Below are positions 57,302-64,000 of a stretch of DNA of 64,000 nt, in pieces. Position 1 is the first letter of the stretch, and every line of letters begins with the position of its first letter. Below the pieces are notes generated by a model. The model was not told the DNA's origin and did not search any database. It saw only the letters and a program-made list of their open reading frames with translations. The DNA is taken from NCBI GenBank assembly GCA_002104945.1, contig MCFH01000026.1, forward strand, positions 496,001 to 560,000, written 5' to 3'. This DNA is from Piromyces finnis (taxonomy: Eukaryota > Neocallimastigomycota > Neocallimastigomycetes > Neocallimastigales > Neocallimastigaceae). The position numbers were made by a program, and so were the translations under genes.

Positions 57302-57835
57302 GTATTCTTGTTCGTATTCTTGTTCGTATTCTTGTTCGTATTCTTGTTAAATTGTTATTTTAATGTTATTTTGTATTATAAAAAGTAATAACCAATCTAC
57401 TCTTAAATACATTTATATTTTTGAATATTGACTTTATTTAAGTAATGAATAGTGAAAAATCAAAATATATTGAAAAAGTTAGATTGAATATAGATATATA
57501 GCTTATTGCATTGTTTATTGACACATTGTTCAATAACCTAATATGAAAATGAAATGTATTATGAATTATTATAGAAAGTTGACTTTGACCTTTTTATCTA
57601 CTCTTAATTGAATGATGCAAAAGTGAAAAAGAGAAAAGAAAAAAGAGAGAGAAAAAACTAAATAGAAATAAAAAAAATACATAAAAATATAATAAAAGCA
57701 TAAATCTATATTATTATTTATATAAAGGGGTAAATTATATTTTTTTTTGAAATTATTGCAAATTATTTTTTATTTTATTTTTAATTTTTTTTTCAATTCA
57801 ATTTTTAATACATTATTAATATTTATTTATGTATC

Positions 57836-57969
57836 ATGATTATTACATTGTCCATGTCACATGTTACATCATTTTTTTATGTTTTTCATTATCCTGAATT
57901 AAATGTATTGTCCATAAAATCTTGGATAAAGTATTTTCTTTTATTCTTCCTTTATTCTGTAATTAAAGG
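57836..57969 (+). other. Candidate 5' exon with uORF, unit 3
   Basis: Same 44-codon frame with one Leu-to-Ser change. GTAAGT donor at 57970, acceptor GCATAG ending at 58885, 116 nt before the gene's ATG. Confidence 0.45.
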
Positions 57970-59001
57970 GTAAGTAATTATTAAAATTTTATTAGCATTT
58001 ACATATATTTTAATATTTTAAACTCTTTTATCTGTAATATTTGAGCATATAAAGAACATAGTAATAGTATAATGTATAAAGTATAATATTAATTTTTTTT
58101 TTTTATTTTTTATTATTTAATATATAATAAATTTCTAAAAAGTTAAATATTTAATAAGATTTATATTGTTATTATATTACCTATATAAAATTTTATAATT
58201 AAATATATATAATAAATATAAAAGAACCTTTATCCTTTTATAGAATTTTATTATGTAAATTATATATAAATATAAATATAAATATAAATATATTTGTTTA
58301 AAGACATTTGTAATGTAGTCTTTTTAAAGTCATTGAACTCTTAAGCTTAAGTATTAGAAATATGTAATTTGTAATATTTTATTTAAAAAGAGGTATTTTT
58401 CATAATATATAATTAATAAGTGTTAGATAATATCAAAATATTAAATAATATTAAATAGTATTATATATAAAAATAATATATAATAATACTATATAATATA
58501 TAATATTATAAAGTTAATAAAGTACCATTTAATTAAATTAAAAAATGATTATTATTTTAGTGATTTAAATATAATTAATTATTATATTACATCACTATAT
58601 TATACTATATTATACTATATTGGTTAAAGCATTATTATACAATAATATTGTGTTTCTCTAAAAACAAACCTAATTTTCTTATTTTTTGTTTTTATTATAT
58701 ATTAACAAAAAATTTATTGGATAATGAATAGTGAATAGATAATTATATATAATTATCTTTACATATATTTTAAATAAAAGAATATATATATAAATGTACA
58801 TATTCCTATCTTTTTATTTTCGTTATTTAGCAATATATATATTTTTGTTATTTATAATATTTATTTACTTATTTTTTTTGCATAGAATAAACAAACAAAT
58901 AAACATACAATATAAATAAAAAGAATAATATTTGTAATACTAAATATAAATATTTTTATAATACAAATATTAATAATATTTTTAAAAATAAAACAATTTT
59001 A

Positions 59002-60921
59002 ATGTCTACTACTTTATATTTTATTTTATATTTTATTTTATTCATTACTTTTTGTTTTAGTAGTAGCACTATGATTTATAAAACTTTTTTTAAAAATTTA
59101 AAGAGAAATCAATTTGAATATTTAAACTTTAATGGTTTAAAATATTCAGAAATTAAATATATTATTAAAGTTACCTACTTGTTTTATAAAATGAAAGAGA
59201 TGAAAAGAAATGACATTAAAAATAAATTCTTTTTATCTTTTCAAAACAAATTTAAGATAAGTATGAAAAAACAAATTAATAATATATATTTAATTAAAAA
59301 ATTTCAAAATTTAGAGGATTCTTATTCCTTAAAACATATGAAATTAAGGAAAGGAATTCAAAGAATAAAAAATAAAGAAAATAATTCTTTAAAAAATAAA
59401 GAATATTTTCATTTAATTAAAAAAATTAAAGATAAGCATTTAATTCGAAAATCGTCGAAAAAATGCTTATTTAATATTAAAGATTTTATTACAAAAAAGG
59501 ATATTAAAAACAATCAGAAAATATTCCTTGAATTTTGTAATAATAAATATAGTTATATTAATTATAAATTATTGAATAATAATGATCCAATTGTTGATTC
59601 CTTGGATCAAATTAAAGAAGAAAAAGAAGAAATAAGTTATGAAGAAAATGGTAATTATACCATTTTTAATATTCCTAATAATGAAAGAGTTGAAAAAGAA
59701 GAAGATATAAAAGAAGATATGAATGAAGAAAAGGTCGATAAAAAAGAATATGATAATGATGAAGAAATTGAAGAAATGAATGAAGAAATAAATGAAGAAA
59801 TAAATGAAGAGATTGAAGAAATAAATGAAGAAATTGAAGAAATAAATGAAGAAATTGGAGATGATGGTACCATTATTTATGTTCCGGATGAAGAAGTTAA
59901 TAAAGATAATGAAAGAGATGTAATACAAATTATTTTATCTCTTTTCAAAGATCGAATCAATGAAAAAGAAGATGATGAAAAAGAAGATGATGATAATGGA
60001 AAAGAAGAAGAAGAAGAAAAAGAAGAAAAAGAAGAAAAAGAGTATGATGGTGATGAAGAACAATCTAATGAAAATAATTATCTTGGAATTATTTCACATG
60101 AATCAAAATCAAATGATCAAAGTATGGAAGAAGAAAGTTATAAATCATTAATTTTATTTTCAGAAGAAGAAGAAGAAGAAGAAAGAAAAGAAAAAGAAGA
60201 AAAAGAAAGAAATGATGTAATGGAAGAAAGTGTTAATAATATTATTCAATTTTCTTTAAGTGAACAAATCGTTAAAGATGATGATAAAATTACAGCATTA
60301 TTTCAGTCACATCAAAACAACAATAACAACTACATTAATGAAGATGACAATAGTACAATTATTTTGAGTTCTGGAGAAGAAGAAGAAGAAGAAGAAGAAG
60401 AAGAAGAAAAAGAAGAAGAAACATTTAAAAAAGAAGAAACTGAAGAAGAAGATTTTGAAGAAAAAATGAAAAGGAATACTTTTAATGAATTGGAACATTA
60501 TTATATGAGTCCAATTGATTATACACCTTCCATTGAAAATATCGAAAACTTGCAAGAAAGAGTTAATCTATTAAATTGTAAACTAAAATTATCCCAATAT
60601 ATATTACCGAATCTTGACAAGAAAAAGTATTTTATGAGGTTGACAGAAATTCAAGAAGCTATTATTTATATCAGATCAATTTACAGAAGGAAGAATAAGA
60701 AGATCCAAAAGTTAAAGAAAGAGACTGAAACAAATGCATTAGCAAGAAAGAGCACCAGAACTATAGGAAGAAAAGCCAAGAAAGTAGAAGTTCAAAGTTT
60801 AATTAATATAAATAAAATTAAAGCAAAGGAAGAAAAAAAATCTACCATAGATTTAATAATTAATAATATGAAAAGTTTAAAATTAAATAAACAACAAAAC
60901 ATATTAAAAAATGAAATATAA
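59002..60921 (+). CDS. Tandem family protein, copy 3
   Basis: 639 codons, longer because of extra EEINEEINEE repeats (59775-59850) and other Glu-run changes. The N-terminal third follows copy 1 (KTFFKNL, VTYLF, KNKFFLSF), while the C-terminal third follows copy 2 (EHYYMSPID, Gln near the end). The gene is therefore a mosaic of the other two. The HLH-like region (519-563) is identical to both. Confidence 0.75.
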   Translation: MSTTLYFILYFILFITFCFSSSTMIYKTFFKNLKRNQFEYLNFNGLKYSEIKYIIKVTYLFYKMKEMKRNDIKNKFFLSFQNKFKISMKKQINNIYLIKKFQNLEDSYSLKHMKLRKGIQRIKNKENNSLKNKEYFHLIKKIKDKHLIRKSSKKCLFNIKDFITKKDIKNNQKIFLEFCNNKYSYINYKLLNNNDPIVDSLDQIKEEKEEISYEENGNYTIFNIPNNERVEKEEDIKEDMNEEKVDKKEYDNDEEIEEMNEEINEEINEEIEEINEEIEEINEEIGDDGTIIYVPDEEVNKDNERDVIQIILSLFKDRINEKEDDEKEDDDNGKEEEEEKEEKEEKEYDGDEEQSNENNYLGIISHESKSNDQSMEEESYKSLILFSEEEEEEERKEKEEKERNDVMEESVNNIIQFSLSEQIVKDDDKITALFQSHQNNNNNYINEDDNSTIILSSGEEEEEEEEEEEKEEETFKKEETEEEDFEEKMKRNTFNELEHYYMSPIDYTPSIENIENLQERVNLLNCKLKLSQYILPNLDKKKYFMRLTEIQEAIIYIRSIYRRKNKKIQKLKKETETNALARKSTRTIGRKAKKVEVQSLININKIKAKEEKKSTIDLIINNMKSLKLNKQQNILKNEI

Positions 60922-62044
60922 GAAAATACATATATAAGCAATTACTACAATTTTTCTATTATGAGAAATGATATAAACAAACAATATAAACAACAATATT
61001 TTATTTAAAATTTATAATAAAAGTTTATTTACCTTTTTTTTTGTTATAAAATATCATTATATAGATTACAATATTATATAGACTATTATTATTATATAGA
61101 TTATATAGATTAATAAAATTACTTCTTCATTATTATTTATTAATATCTTTTATTTCAAATTATAAAAATTATAACTAACGTAAAAATATAAAATACATAA
61201 TTATAAAATTATTACTTTATTATCTTTTAATTTAATTGTTAATATTTATTTTATTATTTTTATTATTATTATTTTTTTTATTATTACTTACTTTTTATTG
61301 CTACATTTGTTTAAAGTTTTATTATTATAACATATATATAAAATATATAAAAAAATGTATAAATAAAACATTTAAATAAAATTCAAAAGAAAAAATATTA
61401 TTGAATGCATTAATAATTATTACTGAAATGAATTTAAATTGATTATTTTTATTTTTTTGAATAAGTATTTCCATAGTTTTCATAAAGATGTTATTTTATA
61501 CATATGTGTTACTTCGAATATCATAATGTTGAATGAAAAAAAGTAATTTATTTGAAATATCATTTTATGAGTATTATAAAAAATTAATATAAAGTAAAAT
61601 ATAATAAAAAATTATTATCGCTGAATAATTATAGCATTATTTTACTATTAAAGTTAATATTTAATTTAGATAAATGACAAAGTAATAATAAAAGATATTG
61701 GTTAATAGATAATCTTTAAAAAATAGAAATAGTAAAATAATAAAAATTTATATGTTAAAATCAAGAAGAACTAAAATAAAAATAATATAAAATAAGAAAA
61801 TAGTTATTAATCAAATATTGTAATAATTTATTTTTGTTCTTCAGAAATTAGAGTAACGATAAAAAAATATGATAACTTAATCTTTCTCAAGAGAATAATG
61901 AATAAGTATTATGATAATTTACCTTAATTTTTAAAAAAAAACTAGAACATCATAAAAATCTAAAGAAATGAAAATGGATAAGAAAATAATACTAATAAGC
62001 ATAAAAAGTATTATATTTAGTAAAGACTATAAATATAATAATTA
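60922..62044. other. Downstream noncoding part of unit 3
   Basis: 3' UTR and spacer with the deletion described for unit 3, more diverged from units 1 and 2 than those are from each other. Nothing coding. Confidence 0.5.
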
Positions 62045-62087
62045 GTATTCTTGTTCGTATTCTTGTTAAATTTTTATTTTAATACCA

Positions 62088-62725
62088 TTTTGTATTATAA
62101 AAAGTAATAACCAATCTATTCTTAAATACATTTATACTTTTGAATATTGACTTTATTTAAGTAATGAATAGTGAAAAATCAAAATATATTGAAAATGTTA
62201 GATTGAATATAGATATATAGCTTATTGCATTGTTTATTGACACATTGTTCAATAACCTAATATGAAAATGAAATATGTATTATGAATTATTATAGAAAGT
62301 TGACTTTGACCTTTTTATCTACTCTTAATTGAATGATGCAAAAGTGAAAAAGAGAAAAGAAAAGAGAGAGAGAAAAAACTAAGTAGAAATAAAAAAAATA
62401 CATAAAAATATAATAAAAGCATAAATCTATATTATTATTTATATAAAGGGGTAAATTACATTTTTTTTTGAAATTATTGCAAATTATTTTTTATTTTATT
62501 TTTATTTTTTTTTTTTTCAATTCAATTTTTAATACATTATTAATATTTATTTATGTATCATGATTATTACATTGTCCATATCACATGTTACACTATTTTT
62601 TTATGTTTAATTAATTAAAAATGAATTTTTCTTTTTCAAATTCAAGGATTAATTAATTAATGTATTGTCCATAAAAATTTGGGTTAAATATTTCTTTCCA
62701 ATCTTTCTTTATTTTATTATAATTC
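62088..62725 (+). repeat. Partial fourth unit
   Basis: Repeats the first 0.6 kb of a unit, including the start of the small upstream frame. That frame is broken near 62608 by about 40 bp of unrelated sequence. Homology fades near 62725, before any copy of the main gene. This is the array's ragged end. Confidence 0.85.
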
Positions 62726-62779
62726 TACATAATATCAAATACTCTACTGATATTACTTTATCTCTAACTTCATATTTTA

Positions 62780-63378
62780 TTCATTGAGGTGATTTTATTT
62801 CTTTTTTTTCATAATCATTTTTTTGGTTTATCCATAATAATTTTAGAGGAATTATAGCGAAGAGCTATCAATATGTTAAGTTTACGACAAATACCACCAC
62901 TAAAGTCGGATGGTATTTTATTTTTTATGTTCTGTCCAATAACAATATGAAATGAATTCTATAGCAGTTTTTTTAGCTTCTTTTCTTGAATAACTTATAA
63001 TATACAAGGTTATTTCAATATATTCCAAAAGAGTATACTCATCCTATAGAGTATCTTATTGAGGATAATAGCTCTGAGTGATTACATTACCATGTCATTC
63101 AGTAGTATTCTTACCATCATAATAAATTTTATCAAGGGTCTGGTGGAATGAAAAGGAAGAGTAATCAGTAAACTAGTTTTACCAGAACCATTGGGTCCTA
63201 AAATTCCAAAACATTCCCGTTAATCCACACCGATGAATACATTATCAAAGGCAGACATGACAATACGACAACTATCTTTATTGGACACATGAAATTCTAC
63301 GTATTTCGAGGGATGATCCCGTTTAAGAGCTTTTTGAATTTCTTCTGGCATTAATTTTATTTCACTATATTCTTTAGC
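62780..63378 (-). pseudogene. ABC transporter nucleotide-binding domain fragment
   Basis: On the minus strand the fragment reads FHVSNKDSCRIVMSAFDNV, then Walker A in FGILGPNGSGKTSLL (about 63225-63180), a Q-loop in ITQSYYPQ with DEYTLLEYIEITLYI, a signature FSGGICRKLNILIAL near 62890, and a Walker B remnant KIIMDKP. The order and the GPNGSGKT / Y.PQ.D.L.DEYT pattern fit ABCA-type domains. It is broken by a stop just before Walker A (VD*RECF), further stops and at least one frameshift. It is bounded by the array on one side and an inserted LINE 3' end on the other. No activity is expected. Confidence 0.82.
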
Positions 63379-64000
63379 TTTTTTTTAAACTTTATTATTA
63401 ATTTAATTAAAATTGTAAATTATAATACATGTTATACAAAAATAAAAATAAAAATTAAAAAAAAATAGGTTTAAATAAACACAAATGAATAAAAATTGGG
63501 TATAATGTATTCTAGTCATTTTAATTAAAGTAAGAAAGCCACTATTATACTAAAGTATAATAATTGTATTTGACTTCCAATGGGACACTGAATCAAAGAT
63601 CATAATTTTGTCATGGGACAAAATTATGATCTACATTGGTTGCGTTGGTCCTCCTGGCCTGTCTTACTATTTCTTCAGCATTGACGCTCTTGGATGTTGC
63701 TTCAAACCTTTTGAACACTGACTATTGCTGGCCAATAGCAAAAGGCATGATTTTGGTCAGAAGTTCTGCTGTTACCGTCAAGAATGGTGTTCTTTCGTAA
63801 GCGCCCGATTGAATCTGACACTTGCAAAGTTCTTTCCATTCCCTTGAATTGTAATTGATATTATTAAAACTTCTTCTCCCAAGAAGGAATTTAAATATTT
63901 TATTGCCCAAGCTAGAATAATCATACACATTAATATTCCCTGGATTATTAGAACTATTACTATCATTAACTAAATTACTATCCAAATTAGAATTATTATC
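63379..64000 (-). mobile_element. LINE-A family copy, 3' end, runs off the window
   Basis: T 63379-63386 (poly(A)), the LINE-A 3' UTR and the C-terminal coding region. The codon for Trp in IGQQW of LINE-A is a stop here (63722), and other substitutions are scattered. It is therefore an older, inactive copy. Its target was the ABC fragment just to the left. The rest of the element lies beyond 64000. Confidence 0.9.

Larger units (their letters stand above)
51271..57368 (+). repeat. Segmental tandem array, unit 2 (6.10 kb)
   Basis: Second unit, same order as unit 1, with the gene at 52913-54781. Confidence 0.95.
57369..62087 (+). repeat. Segmental tandem array, unit 3 (4.72 kb, internally deleted)
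   Basis: Third unit. It lacks about 1.45 kb of the downstream spacer present in units 1 and 2 (the stretch equivalent to roughly 49320-50775). The deletion point is near 61610. Confidence 0.93.

Noticed and set aside
63722-63985. A separate 87-codon gene at the right edge
   Set aside because: It is the C-terminal part of a LINE-A family ORF, opened by a Trp-to-stop change.

Overview
The window looks like nuclear DNA of an anaerobic gut fungus (Neocallimastigomycota, the Piromyces/Neocallimastix/Anaeromyces group). This is inferred from several things seen together: extreme A+T richness with long A and T homopolymers; genes split by short GTAAGT...AG introns; standard stop codons; fungal gene types (a membrane-anchored BAG protein like yeast Snl1, a NOT4 ubiquitin ligase, a four-TM SH3 membrane protein, a U3 snoRNA with fungal boxes); and an intronless class III (oxygen-sensitive) ribonucleotide reductase, a bacterial-type enzyme expected only in an obligate anaerobe. 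The exact genus cannot be told from sequence alone.

Layout. 1-1.1 kb: an old SINE piece and a young full-length SINE. 1.8-13.7 kb: ordinary genes, namely a BAG protein (+), NOT4 (-, ten exons including a 51-nt candidate cassette exon) and a tetraspan SH3 protein (-, four exons). 16.2-20.05 kb: a decayed gene for a large repeat/Thr-rich surface protein, carrying a foldback element. 20.05-31.95 kb: a retrotransposon cluster. It holds scrambled LINE scraps, an older LINE (LINE-B) whose reverse transcriptase core is deleted, a 45-bp dead-on-arrival LINE insertion, and a nearly intact 5.7-kb LINE (LINE-A). LINE-A sits inside the 5' UTR of LINE-B and is bounded by a perfect 37-bp target-site duplication. 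32.3-34.5 kb: class III ribonucleotide reductase (-). 35.36-35.92 kb: a second SINE, identical to the first except for three single-C length differences. 40.36-40.57 kb: U3 snoRNA (-), divergent from a seven-exon MFS transporter (40.9-43.7 kb, +).

45.15-62.7 kb is a head-to-tail segmental array of 6.1-kb units (three units plus a partial fourth). Each full unit holds one copy of an uncharacterised gene of 622-639 codons with a hydrophobic N-terminus, an acidic length-variable middle and an invariant C-terminus that resembles a helix-loop-helix. Each also has a conserved candidate 5' UTR intron. The copies are mosaic, which suggests unequal crossing-over and gene conversion. The array ends in a broken ABC-transporter nucleotide-binding domain, which is followed by the 3' end of another LINE that runs off the window.

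How parts connect. LINE-A and the SINE share about 40 bp next to their tails, both end in poly(A) on the minus strand and both are flanked by target-site duplications. The simplest reading is a LINE/SINE partnership in which a LINE with tandem 5' UTR monomers mobilises a SINE with a tRNA-like head. The cellular genes do not form a pathway or cluster. The most distinctive observations are the LINE/SINE system with monomer promoters, the tandem HLH-like family, the NOT4 cassette exon and the class III reductase.
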